A stretch of DNA of 64,000 nt, from contig JARFXM010000003.1 in NCBI GenBank assembly GCA_029532625.1, forward strand, positions 1,178,001-1,242,000, read 5' to 3'. This document shows, in pieces, positions 34,877 through 46,777 of the stretch. Under the pieces are notes generated by a model. That model had not been told where the DNA came from. It ran no database searches and saw only the letters and a list, made by a program, of their open reading frames with translations. Positions within the stretch are counted from its first letter, which is position 1. The number at the start of each line of letters is the position of its first letter. This stretch comes from Lomentospora prolificans (Eukaryota > Ascomycota > Sordariomycetes > Microascales > Microascaceae). Made by a program: the position numbers and the translations under genes.

Positions 34877-37822
34877 ATAAAAAAAAATTCATCACTCCTC
34901 TGTCTAGCAGCCCATCTGGTCGAAACGTCTCCCGACCTATGAGGCACCATACCGCCACCTTCCGAAACATTCCTTGCCCGTCTCTTTATATCCGCCGTCC
35001 TTTCCTGCCGGCAATCATCAAGGTGACAAATTCGCTCTGTCGTAGATCCGAATAGCCTTCGGCCGTTTCCCATCTAATATAGAACAGGGGAAGAAAGGGT
35101 TCATAAGCATTACTGCATCGTAAATTATACCCCGTGCGTAGGCAACCAACCGCTGTGCGGAGTCCCTTGCCGTCCCTTGGGTCCCCATCCCACGCCCACC
35201 CAGGGACAAGATGTTGTGTTCCGTATGCAGGTTGTTTATTCAAAATTCCCGTCGTGGATCGCTAAAAAATCCTAGCCTCGAACGGCTCGTGCAGGGTCCC
35301 TGTTTTGTTTGGTCTCTTCGATAACAGGCATGGCGGGTATAGTAACGTATTCTGCACGTTACACGTGGAACTAACGTCTTGTACCCCGTGGTCTTCCCGT
35401 CAAGAGAGTTGGCAAAGGTGGTCTTTTGTGAGTATCGACTCTGGAGATTCCCTTTATGTCTTCGGCGCAGGTAACATTCTGCACAGGCTCGAGCGGTACC
35501 AGATATCCTTCGCACGAGGCCCGGGATAGAGTTCCATCAAAGGACCTCTGGAAATGTGGAGTGCTGATCCCTTGAACCGTAGGTAGTATAATTCCTGACA
35601 AGGGGCTCTGGAACACCGGAGACGTGTAGAGTAATAAAGCGGCGAACCTATGGACACCCCTATTCTGTTTCGCTTCACCAATACTTGTACAAACCTTGGT
35701 ATTATCTATGATGGGGATTTGAGCAGAGATTCCGAGGAGTATTCCATAGCCTTTCATCCCAAGTCTAGATGCTTCCTCAGCCCTCCACATGTCTTCAGCC
35801 CTGAAAGAGAATCCATGCTTGCAGGGAAACCCGGCCAACCGACCCTGGTGCGGAGTCATTGCTTGGAACTGTTCTATACGCTAAGCCATATCAGAGGCGT
35901 CGAAGTGAGAGCAGAAAAAAGGGAGATTCGGGACAGGGGGGAGCGGATGGGCACTGTCGTTTCTTATCGAAAATAGCGAAGACGGTTTTGGTTGTTCTGC
36001 CATCAGCCCTCTGAATGGGCCGCTTGTCTCAGTCCTTTGGCCGGTAATAATTTACTCAGAGCCAGGGCCCTGCTTACCCTTGCAGCGGCCCAATTGGCCG
36101 CCTCCAGTGTTCTCTGGGGTTCAAGGGCCTGGAGAGGGTGCAGTCAGGCCAGGGTGGGCGTGGGTGTGGGAGTGTGTGGGTTTTGTTGCTCATACTGGCA
36201 GAGAGACGCCCTTGGCCGTTGCTTGTGCTAAACTGTTCCAAGGTTGCTTATTTCATTCTTCGAGCGACATAAAATAGTTGTTGCTGTCTCGATCTAGTGG
36301 AACAAGGGCCTGTAAGTACTCCCATGTGGCAGCTCGTTTCGATGACACCCAGTAAGATTGCCTAGATCGGCAGGCCGGCCGCTAGCCTGCGGGGGCGGTA
36401 GCCGCCCAAAAAGGCTTCTTGTTTCTACTGTTCCAGAGCGACCCAGTTTGAGGCCCTGTAATCGACTTCCTGGCAGATTATGCTGCAGACAAAGTAAAAA
36501 AAGAGCCAGCAAGTCGATGTCCGTTCAGAAGCCGGGGGCTGTGTTACGCCGTCGCTCGGTCCCATCTTGGTTTGGTCACTTCCATGCTCAAATTAACGAA
36601 ACCAAAAGACTCAATCCGAAAGCGCGAGTTTGCGTGTTCGTGTGCCTTCCTTTCAAGACGGAACTTTCTTGGAATAATCACATTGATGTGCCAAGGGCCG
36701 ATGTCCTCGTGCAGCGACTGTCTTGCCCTCAGGGATGGATGCGATCATTGATACAATGCGGTTAAGGCCCTCTCCACCGACTCGACTCACAAGCAATATC
36801 TGGATGTACCTGCGTGCAGTATCGGCCCGAGTAACAGACTTAAGGATGTCGCCTCTCCTGGCGACTTTCCTGTCGACTCGAAAGCGTCCGCTTCTTGCCG
36901 GAGGACTGGGCTTATAAACCTCTTCCAATCCTGCCCTGCAACTGTCTCCTGGTAATAGATGGAGCATTCCTGTAGTATTCGAAAGTAGTCGGGGCACGGT
37001 ACCACCCTCCAGTGGTACTAGCAAAAAAGGGTCGAGCTTTGCAGAAAGCGACCAATTGATCACTGGTCCGTAAAGTGGCCGTCCCCACAGCAAAGGCGGC
37101 ACAGTCCCGGTTTCCACAGGAATCCAATTTGTCTCCGTATCCATGGGCCAAGTATCAATTGATGTGTGTTCTGCAGACGCTGGCAAGCTGGAACCAACAT
37201 TGGACAGAACATTTGATTGAACCTTCTCACCATCGTACTGAGGTACCCCCTGGCAGGGGAGTGGAGGGCACTGGGCGCCTGGGAAATCACCCTACCATAA
37301 GCCGTGAGACACCGGTAATTCTGGGTGGGAATGGAAACTTGGACCCTCTGGTGAACCCTCCACTCCTATTACTGCGCAGCACCTCCCCCATCCAACAGTG
37401 CAAAGAATTTTCACCTCCACTTCCGGTCTCCATATCGTGCCTTTTCAACCTAGAAACCTGCAGAGCAAGCGTAGTTTCACAGAGATTTTTTTTTCTCGTT
37501 TTCCCTGCAACTCTTCCGATTTCGATATTCTCGAGATAAAAGTATCATCGACCTCGATTATACACCACTCAGTTGTAATCAGCAGCGCCATTGAGCTCTC
37601 TTCAAGAGGAGGACTTCCAAGGTTCCAAGGGAAATTGCGCATGTCAGCTTCGCCCTGGTCTTAACAACCCCCTCTCCTATCTCAGCTAGCCGCCCACCGA
37701 CTCCTTCGACCGTTTCTCACAGCCAAGTTTTCCGACGCACGCAACGACGAACTCCCCCAAGTGTCGTGAAAGAACTTGTAGGCTACCATAAGTGCGAGTC
37801 TATGTCAAAATAACCGGACAGC

Positions 37823-39069
37823 ATGCCTGCGCAACGGAGTATGAGCATGTCGTCGACATGGCAACAGTCAGATACGGTCGCAGATAAGGTGTTGAAGAGA
37901 GCAGAAGTCAGCAAGGTTAGTGGCGACCAGACTCACCAGACCAAAGGGATCTAAGGCATATGCCCCCATGAACCTATTTACCTCTCCCTCCGAGTCGACT
38001 CCCCTCAGCATTTATAATGCGCTCAAGTAAAGGGGTTCAACGGTCTACCTCGTTCGGAATTCACCAGCTGACACAGGCACCTCCCATGCGTGCACTCGCT
38101 CGTTCACAGATTGCCCGAAGACTTCAGAACCGATTAGCCCTTGCGCAGTTCAAGACAAAGCATGGCTGGGAAGACCTCACGCTTGATACCATCGAACCCA
38201 AAGTCGAAGAGGAGCGCAGGCGGAGGAGATTGATCGAAGGCGATGTTCTTTCCGACTCATCCAGCAGCACATCCGATATCTACCCCACTCGAGCGCTCAT
38301 GAGCTCACCTCTCAAGGCCCCAGGCCCCATGTTCTCAGACAGCATTGGCCCCAGCACGGGTCACCGCAAGCGAACATATATGGGTTCGCTGGAAACCATT
38401 GACGACTTGAGCCCCAGCAAGCGATACCGCCTCTCTCCTTCTGCTCATAAATCCTTTCCTTCTGGCCATGCGACGTGGAAGGACATGCACCAGCTGGCCC
38501 AGTCGTCACCTATCAAGCCAAGGCGGCAACAGCACTTTACGACGCAAGCCGGTCCCAACGTATCGTTCCTCACGTCACCCGCCTTCAATATTCAGTCGGA
38601 TGAAGAAGACGATATGCTACCCCTCCACTCGTTCAACGCTGGGCCTCGCTCTTCACCTCCGCGAACTCCACCTATGCGAAGCCGCGCTCTGAACAGCAGG
38701 CGGAGCAGGGACAAGCTGGACGGTGCCAACGCCGACCAACCCGCCAAGACTGGAGAGGAGGGTGCGGACCTATTACTCTATCTCGCGGCATCTCCCTCTC
38801 CAGCTGTTGGTTCCAAGAGGAACATGGAGCCCCCTTCAACGCCTCCTCCCAAGAACAATCTTGCCTTGCCCTCGTCCATGATGGTCACTCCCGGAGGCAG
38901 CAATCTCTTTCCTAATACCCCCGGCCAGAACTTTGACTTTTCCGACTTTGTCAACATTACTCCGAGCCCTGCGCAGAAACCTTGGAAAACTCCAGTCACG
39001 CTCTCATCGGCGAGGACACCGCTAAGTGTTGCCAGGCGGCGTCTGACTTTCGACGAGCCTCTGCTTTAA
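37823..39069 (+). CDS. Whi5/Nrm1-family G1/S transcriptional repressor
   Basis: Family members bind and repress the SBF/MBF G1/S transcription factors. I read two exons, 37823-37915 and 38110-39069, giving 350 residues. The join gives KRAEVSK-IARRLQNRLALAQFKTKHGW, followed by LTLDTIEPKVEEE, the conserved Whi5-like segment. The 194-bp intron has a GTTAGT donor and TTCACAG acceptor. The middle is Ser/Pro-rich with many SP/TP sites that could be CDK targets (SSPLKAP, SSPIKPR, RTPPMR). Near residues 249-262, GADLLLYLAASPSP resembles the short motif through which such repressors contact the G1/S factor. A downstream ATG at 38017 is also in frame, so an alternative start inside the predicted intron is possible. 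Family call good, Whi5 versus Nrm1 undecided, first exon moderately sure. Confidence 0.75.
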
Positions 39070-41892
39070 AAACACACCTAACATGCGCTTCCCACGCACT
39101 ATTGGCCGGGAACCTCAATCCCTCACGTTATCATGACAATTAGCCGCAGACTGGCTCTTCACGTTTCTTGTTTTCCCACCTGCCTGTCTCTACTTTTGGA
39201 CCACTTGTTTCCCTTATCTTGCTCTCTTCTTTTTCTTCCTCCTTCAGTCATCCCTTGAACGTTTAGTGTCCTAAGCCCTTTCCTTTGTCAATACTTACTA
39301 CTTTAGTAGTTATCATGGAGTTATCCGGGGCGTGGCAGGCGTTGATATTACTGTACTACATGAATGATACTTTGGTGGAAGGAGACACAATCATATTCTC
39401 ATCTCGAGACTTCCCGTCCTACCCTCTTCTCCCCTTCCCCGACTCTACCTACCAATTCACTAAAAATTTCCTCCTGCACATATTCCCATGACACTCACAC
39501 ACCCTCTTTATCCACAACACTTGCATGTATCCCATTTGCAAATAATTCTTTATACTTGTTTGGCCGTATTGATGGTCTGCGGTATTTTCTCTTTTCGCTC
39601 TTTTTCCCTCTCTCTTTTTTTTTTTTTTTTTTTTTTGCTTATTCTAATTTTGGGTACGGAACGAGTATGAAGGAGGTCATAGCCATTGGCGCAAAGGCTG
39701 TCAATTGATGGCCATGGTTTGGAGGGCTCAGCTGAAACGAGACGCCCGTGTCCACATTTTCAACATCGAATGTCGAAAACTTGGAAAAGGGAGGGGAAGG
39801 AATGAGCGCCTAGCATATGGTGGAAACAAAGGCAAATCCGTTAATTGCCTCAAGTCCAATTATCGATGCAAGCGGACAGCCAAGGCGGCGGTGCCAGGAG
39901 GGTGGGGTTGGAGGCAAAGCTCTCCCTTGGCCTGGAGGGCACAAAGAGAGGTCGTCAAAGAGCCAAAAGTGGGCTTGGTGAGAAGACGCCAAATTTCCCA
40001 CTTTACGCGCCATTTCGCGTTCAGGGCGCGTTCCGGCAGGGCCCAGTGCCCAAATCCGGGCTTTTAAGTGGAGGACGCGAATTTTCGCGTTTGGGGCCTT
40101 TCTCTGCATGTCATTTAATGCGACTGGTAGCCAATCAGATCCCTCCGTTCTGAATCATCCTCCCTCGCACCTTAACATCCTGAGCCACAACTGGCTGGTA
40201 ATACCTGCAGTAATAGTACAAATGTCACATCGATTTGCTCCCTTCCTCGAAACGTATGAAGGTCCCACCAGAGGTGATAGGGCTTAGAATGATGCCGGGG
40301 TTTGGGTCGCATTGGTGCATCTGAGGTGTGCTCTTCCGTGGGCTGCGCTTGTTCTTGCTTGGAGGCGACGGTCCCTCTCACCGATAAGGAAAGGAGCCTT
40401 CGGCCTGTACAATTTGCCATCCCGAGCTTGAGGCGGCAGGTAAGACATTGCTTCTCCTTTTACTCCATTGGATTTTTGGCCCTTCGGGGCTAGAGATACC
40501 TGAGACATTGATGTACCAGAGAATAGGTCTGGGCCGGCAGAAGCAAACGTGGATAATTCCCCGGACCCTTAAACACAGGGGTCTCTTTTTTATCCTCCCT
40601 TACTAGCAGTTACTTTTATTTGGCCTGGCATGGAAGGCGAGATCGGGGGAGGCTCAGAATCGAGGGGGGGATAAGACAGCGAGGTCTTGGATCTCGGCAA
40701 CTCAGGTGTTGGCGCACCGCCAGGAAATCGCCCGAGACATTCAATCTGTTTTGGCAATGTGAAAGGGAAGAAGAGGTTGCAGGTTCTTTCTTCTTGGGCG
40801 TTTTTGCGGAGCCGATTGTTTTGTTTTCTGGGATCTTTGGGTGGCGACGTTGCGGGGGAGGTAGTAAACCATGCCACATTGAAGCAAAACTGGAATCTGG
40901 AATCCCGCGTTAGGTGGCTTGTCCTGGGACGCGCGCACTGGGGATGAGGACGGGCGAGGAGTTGAGAGGGTTTTGTTGCTTTGAAATCGGAGCTGAGCCC
41001 GCGGTGTAGGCGTGGCCGCTCGCACGGGTTCTTAGTCCCGATCGTCAGTGAGCCAGCGTACGAAGTAGATTGAGGATTATTCTTCCCTGGTTCCACCTGG
41101 TTCCACGAATGTAGGAGCCCGACCATTGGTGTCAATATACCACCAACACACATCGTCAATTGAGATAAGTGCCCGGTTTATCAAGGGCGTATTTAGCCCC
41201 ATGTCTTAATGCCCATTTCTGATTGATTTCAACTTGAGCTCTTATACCCTTATGCTTATCGTCCTCAGTTAATACCGATCCATGATGTAATGGCGGGACG
41301 TCTCCAGCTGGGCATCCCTATATTACAAATATGTAGTATTAACCATCTTAGTGTGAAGGGTGCGGCTCTCCCCCAACTATCGCCTATGCTTCATGCTCTA
41401 AAATAGCTGTAGCGGCATTCGCTTACATGGCAAATCTAAAATCTCCCGATTTGTGTACTTTTTGTATGTCGTCGTTAAGAGATAACTCGAGGGGATGAAT
41501 GATCAAAGAATCGCCTCAGGCGAAAAGACTGGAATATTCATCTTTCTTCTTTGTAACCATCACTACTAAAAATCCTAGATACTACAACTCCCTCCTCCTC
41601 GAAGTGGGAGTGTCCTTCATCCTAAATCAGATGTCTCGTTATCGACTCCTGCTCTTAAAAAACCTCTCCATACCGCTAATGGCAAACAAGGGAGAGTAAA
41701 AGGCCAGCGGTGCGAGAGATTCGCTCCTTCAACCTATAACCAAACTAGAATCCCATCGAGTCGCTCCGTACATCAGCTTTCGTCCAGAACAAACATAAGA
41801 GAAAAAAAAAAGCTTAGTAGCAAGAAAGCAAGGGACCAAACAAGGACCAAATGGCTCGCTCGATATTAAATAGAGAAACAGACAAGAAAGGG

Positions 41893-41923
<31 letters not shown>

Positions 41924-42479
41924 AAACCAAAAAAGATCGGAAACAAAAAATGTGCGTCCATGCAAAAAAAGCAACCCAAGCGATCATTTTTCGTCTTCCT
42001 GCTAGTCCCGCAAGCGGATGGTCCATGAATAATATGCGTCCCAACACATCAATTGTACGAGACGAGACTGGGGAGATTGCGGAATCGAGGCCTAAGATAT
42101 AAACTGCGCATTGGTATCCTCCGAACGAGGTAGGAGGGAAAGAGAGGCGTGTCTTCCATGCTTATATAACAGTCGTCAAAGGAAACGTGAGATAGGCGAG
42201 GTAGGCAAGTTAGGCAGGAATATGATTTGAGGAAAAAAGGTAAATGGGGGTATACACATCAGGTCAAACGAATGTAAGGAGAATCGTCCCAATATCGACC
42301 ATATAGATCACTCGAGCCAACTCCTAAGAAAAAACAAGGGGGGGGGGGGAGGGGGGATTTCAAGAAAACCGCACAACGCAAAAACGCCTATATTCCCTCC
42401 CAAGTAAAAGCATATCCTTCCAACGCGTCCATGCACCTCGCTTTGCGGTTTGCTTTGCTTTCTCTCTCTTTTTCCTCTC
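39070..42479. other. Convergent intergenic stretch, no supported gene
   Basis: 3.4 kb between the Whi5-like gene (plus) and the membrane protein gene (minus), which converge. It has a T22 run at 39615-39636, an A29 run at 41893-41921 and short low-complexity frames such as 40590-41159 (minus). Nothing here looks coding. Confidence 0.6.
41893..41921. repeat. A29 homopolymer
   Basis: An uninterrupted run of about 29 A downstream of the membrane protein gene (as T in that gene's direction). Confidence 0.8.
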
Positions 42480-44479
42480 TTACAAGGCCTTCCCGACACT
42501 GCCGTCACTGCCGCCTCGTTGTCTCGATCCTGGCCTGAATCCTTCCGGCGTGGGGCTGTCCCACCTTGTCGAACCTGGGCCCACATCGGGACCCGGATCG
42601 CTCCAGTCGCCAAGACTAAACCCGCTCGAGTACTTGGACGAGAAACTATCGTCCCTAGTGTGCGCTCTCTTGGGCCTGTTGACGCTACCACGGGGTCCCT
42701 TGCTTTCGGCCGCAGTCATGTTTGCCGTCGTGAGATCCTGCCTGCTTCCGAGCAATTCAGGCCTCTCAAGATCAAAGGGATCAGACCGGAATTTGTTGCG
42801 CTTGGGGCCCATATTGTCGACGCTGGCAACCGACTCACGGTAAACCGAGTCAACGACGCTTGGCTGGCGGGCTTGGCCGAGGCCACGGGAGCGGCGCACG
42901 TCAGCTACGTAAGTCGTCGGGGGTTTGGTGCCGGCCGTCTTGCTGCCATCCGAGACGGCGTTAGCGTCAGAGAAGGGGTTGGCGCGAGGAGACACAGTGA
43001 GCGGTGCGGGTTTGGCAGAGTCGTGGGACAGGGCGTTCATGTCTGAGAAGGGGTTGCTGGGCGAGTCGAAGTTAAGGTTGAGCCCGCCGAGGAAGTGGTT
43101 CGAGGAGCCGGCGCTGCCGTTCTCGGAGTGGTTGGCCTGACGCTTCTGCGCTTCACGTTGCACCTCCTTATCGTCCATTCCGAGCAAAGTCAAGAAGTCG
43201 GGCTGCGAACCCTTCCGTTCGCTGACATTTCGGACGGCCGCGGCGGGGTCAGCGTCCATTGTGCGGTCGTTCCTCATCTTCCAGTTGAAGTTGACATCGG
43301 CTGTAACCCTAGACCACCAATCCTTGAATCGGTCCTTGCCCGTTACTACAGCCCTATCGCCCGAACTCAGCGAGAGCGAAGACGAGTTGCTTCGGCTATG
43401 CGTGGAGGCATCGTCGTACTGCGACGCCCCATTGAGGTCAACACTAGGCCCACTTCTTGAGCCTCCAACCCTGCCCTTGAAACCCTGGAGCCTCGCCCCT
43501 ACAGCGGCTTTAAATCTCTCGGCTTTTGGAGTAGGACCAACCGAACCCCTCTCAATAATGTACGCTTTCTCGGTATTGTTACCGTTCAGGGTTGAGGGTT
43601 CGATGGTTAGGGGTGTGAGAAGGGAGCTCCTGCGCTTATTGATGGCCTTCTTCCGCCAGAACCAGAGCAAGAAGGCGATGATGGAAACGACGGCCACACC
43701 ACCGGCAACGCTGCCCGCTACCACGGCGGTAGGTGCCCCAGATCTATTTCCAGCATCGGATACCGCAGTCGTCGTAGGGTCGGACGCTCCTTCTCCTACA
43801 GCCGCCGCACCATTGATGCCACCGGCTGCGGTCGTAGCGAGGTTCCCGTTTACTACGTCGGGGGTGGTGTTATCGGGAGTTACTAGCGTCGGAGTTGGTG
43901 CCGGCGCTTGCTGATCCGGCTGCTGCTGTGGCTGATTGTTCGCGACATCTATTTGTCCAGATGCATCTGGCACGGCTGTACTTTCATCAGTTGTGCTACT
44001 TGCCAACGGAGGATTAGGTGTAGGAGGACTCTGTGATTGTGCGCCTTCGGCGACTTTTGTAGGGCTAGGTAATGAAGCGGGAAAGGAGAGTGTGGAAGGG
44101 GAAGGAGGAGCGATAATGAGGGGGGAGGAGGTGGTGGTTGAGTCTGCGTCTCCTGTACGGGCTCTTGCTCTTGTGTTGATGTTGGGGTATCTATTGTGTC
44201 TTCCGAGGGAGGGGTGTTAAGCTGGGGGGGAGATCTCGTCGTACTCGCTGCTCCTTCTTCATTTTCCGTCTGAACCTGGACGCTCGTAGAGCTGTCCACG
44301 GCGGGTGTAGGCGATGATTGTATGCCTACGCCAGCGCCGCCGCCATTTGCATTGCCGTTGTTACCGGCCACCGCTGATGTCGCCGCTGGGGGCGCCGCAT
44401 TCGTTCTCGGCACAGCCGTGCATCGCCTCCCGTTCAATTGTGTGATGAAGGAGCCATCTTGAGGAATTTGGTTTGACAT
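42480..44479 (-). CDS. Single-pass membrane protein with S/T/P-rich ectodomain, function unknown
   Basis: Proposed exons 44479-44245 and 44152-42480 (minus), 635 residues. The ectodomain of about 220 residues is rich in Ser, Thr, Pro, Gln and Asn and suits O-glycosylation. Then comes one strong transmembrane helix at about 221-244 (SVAGGVAVVSIIAFLLWFW), a basic stop-transfer sequence (RKKAINKRRSS) and about 390 cytosolic residues rich in Ser, with repeated NPFSD motifs. The layout resembles fungal stress-sensor-like or 'glycophorin A'-like proteins. No classical signal peptide is seen after the ATG. The C-terminal frame has no ATG before the transmembrane helix, so its start must come from the other frame through an intron. 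The GTACGA...GTACAG intron (92 bp) restores frame, but an acceptor 9 nt further on would also work. The exon join is tentative; the C-terminal 500 codons are firm. Confidence 0.65.
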
Positions 44480-44699
44480 TGTCGCCGGGACGTCGTGTAT
44501 GCAAGAGGAACACACGCAGTGTGCTCACTCTCCCCTCGCTCTCTCTCTCGTCGTAAAAGGGACCAAAAAAAAAACAACTGCGAGTCCAGTCGCAAGTTAA
44601 AAAAGCGCGTGGTAAAACAAGAAGCCCACGGGGCTTAGAAGTGAAAGAAAAGAGATCCAGGGTGCGGATTTCCCCAAATCCACCGCTTGAGAAGAAGAA

Positions 44700-45010
44700 T
44701 CCAATCGAAAGGCCTCGCGCGGAAGTCGTAAGTCGAGGAGGATTTCGGAGAGGAGAGAGGAGAGAGAGAGAAAGAGAGATGACTCGGTTTCGTCGGAATT
44801 CAGAGATGAAAGGAGGCAAGAGAAATTTCCGAAGCGAAGAGAGCAGAGAGAGGGAGGGGGGAAAGAAACGAAGAAGGCGGAAAGCGGGACGAGAGACGAG
44901 AGAGAGCTGCAGTATCGGGCCTCGACTGGCCGTCTAGAAAGCGGAAACAACCATGAGGGAGATCGTCTCGAAGGGTGTGCGGATTTCGAACTGGAAGAAG
45001 AGAAGAAGGC
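44700..45010 (-). promoter_or_regulatory. Pyrimidine-rich promoter/5' leader of the membrane protein gene
   Basis: Read in the gene's direction (minus strand) this stretch is strongly C/T-rich, with long CTCTCTC-type runs, 220-530 nt upstream of the ATG at 44479. Such CT tracts are common near transcription starts of filamentous fungi. The assignment is by position and composition only. Confidence 0.35.
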
Positions 45011-46745
45011 GACTGGCGGCTAAATTGGCGATGCGAGAAGAGAAGAAAAGAGTCTGGCAGAGGTTGATGCGGATGAATTGGCGAGATTCAGGAAATGATG
45101 GTAGCAGACGGAGATCCTTGGTCTTGGGACGGATGCGGGATGTTCACGAAGGAGGGAGAGTGTAATTTCCCTAAGGGAGGGAAAATCTGGGCTAGCAGAC
45201 GAGAAGCAATTTCGGAAGGGCAGCGAGCATGAAGCAGCGAAGACATTTGGAAGCAACGGAGAGAGTTGGGTAGGCTAGGCAAGAGGTCAAAAGGAGGATT
45301 TACATTCCGTCCCCTCATCGCCGGTAGGGATGGGGGTGTCAGTTCGGACAAGAAAGCCTGGACGTCTTACAATATCGCATTTAATCGAGAACAAAAACAC
45401 AGCGGAATCGATTCAATGGAGAGAAGGTCCCATGGCACAGAGGAGCAGCGCCCGTCTGGGCGGAACCGGGCGTCGAGGGAGGGGGTTGAGAATGAGTATA
45501 TTCTGTGAAATCTAGCAAAGCGTGAAGCATGAATCCAGGCCCAAGCAGTATGATTGATCGATGTTTGATGAGGCCACAGGAAGGCATAGGATTGGCTCGG
45601 AGGTTATCCAAGTGTCTGAGAAAGTCAAGGGATGGGCAGATCATCAAGGAGGCTCGGCGAGCGATGGAGGGATGGACCCCTGACCTCTTACAAAATCTGA
45701 GGCACGGAAGATCTCAGGTTCGCCGAGAGTGACATTTTAAGGAGGGGTCGAAATGGTGTGGTGGGTGACGATTTGCGGCTCTCCTCGCCTGAGATCGACG
45801 ATGAGACCAATGGGAAATGTGCCAAGGATTATCCGAGTCCTACGGATATCGCCAGACCCAGAAGATTGGGACCCTCCCCCCAAAAGAGAGGAAGATGAAA
45901 GATAAAAATAAAAGGCAACTAAGTAAAAAGAGAGGGGGAAATGGGGTAAAGGCATCTCTTGGTAGAGATCAAATCCGATTTTCAATTTACGTCCAGGTTG
46001 CAATTGGCGAAACTGGACCAATGTATTATTCGCATACAGGAAACAAAGACCGAGTCGTGGGGGACAGACATGGTGAGAAAGGAACTTGAAAGTGATAGTC
46101 TCAGCCAGGCGTATCGAAGCTGCCAGCAACCCCTGGCTTATGCCATTAATGGATTGTGGGGTATTGATGGCGCTATCTTCCCGGTGCAGTCATTGAACGT
46201 TGGAGAGGGAAAAACGCCGGTTTCGTTGCTGCCATCCATCGAACTAGTTCAATATTGAGTCGTGCCCTGGCCATGTTAACATTTAGCGTTCTCGTCCGGC
46301 TCGCCCATGAGGATACTACTGCGTTACTAACACCTATAAGTGACCAATAGCCAGCAGCTCAAGAATATGGAATAGCTGCAATTTAGCCTCTGCGACTACA
46401 CACCAAATGCCGGAGATGTCCTTACCGGTGTGCTGGGGATCCGGGGTACCCGTCACCTCAGGGTGATCCGGACGCCTCGATCAATGCTATCTCTTGTAGG
46501 CTCAAGGCTTTGCGCGCCGTTTCTGTCACGCCCACGATGTCGTTTGTGGAGAAACAGGACTTGGCTTTCTAAGCGACGTAGTATCTTTTTCGCTCCACAC
46601 AAGGAAAGAATCGGTCGGCCCGTGACCTTAGAATACGGCGAATCGGACTCACTACGATGTAGTTGTTGCGGCGTCACCCAGCAACAATTATCCCTTCTTC
46701 CCGCCAAACTTGCGGAAAGGTGCTCTGTGCTACTCTCTAACCCCG

Positions 46746-46775
<30 letters not shown>
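46746..46775. repeat. A30 homopolymer
   Basis: An uninterrupted run of about 30 A in a gene-free region. Confidence 0.8.

Positions 46776-46777
<2 letters not shown>

Larger units (their letters stand above)
30438..37822. other. Long intergenic stretch, no supported gene
   Basis: 7.4 kb with no gene I can support, the largest gap in the window. The left end should hold the metallopeptidase promoter and the right end the Whi5-like promoter. It includes an AAAAT pentamer repeat (32752-32779), a very long T tract (34827-34876) and one minus-strand frame at 33471-33752 with coding-like composition (see findings). Base composition looks mixed and not strongly AT-rich, so I see no obvious repeat-induced mutation. 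Confidence 0.55.

Noticed and set aside
35371..35859. Minus-strand 162-codon frame
   Set aside because: Low protein likeness, and nothing nearby suggests exons of one gene.
36653..37186. Minus-strand 177-codon frame in the large gap
   Set aside because: No recognisable domain and no conserved-looking blocks. Length alone is not enough at this base composition.
44361..44950. Minus-strand frames rich in Ser, Leu and Phe upstream of the membrane protein
   Set aside because: They translate the pyrimidine-rich promoter/leader tract, and the composition follows from CT repeats.
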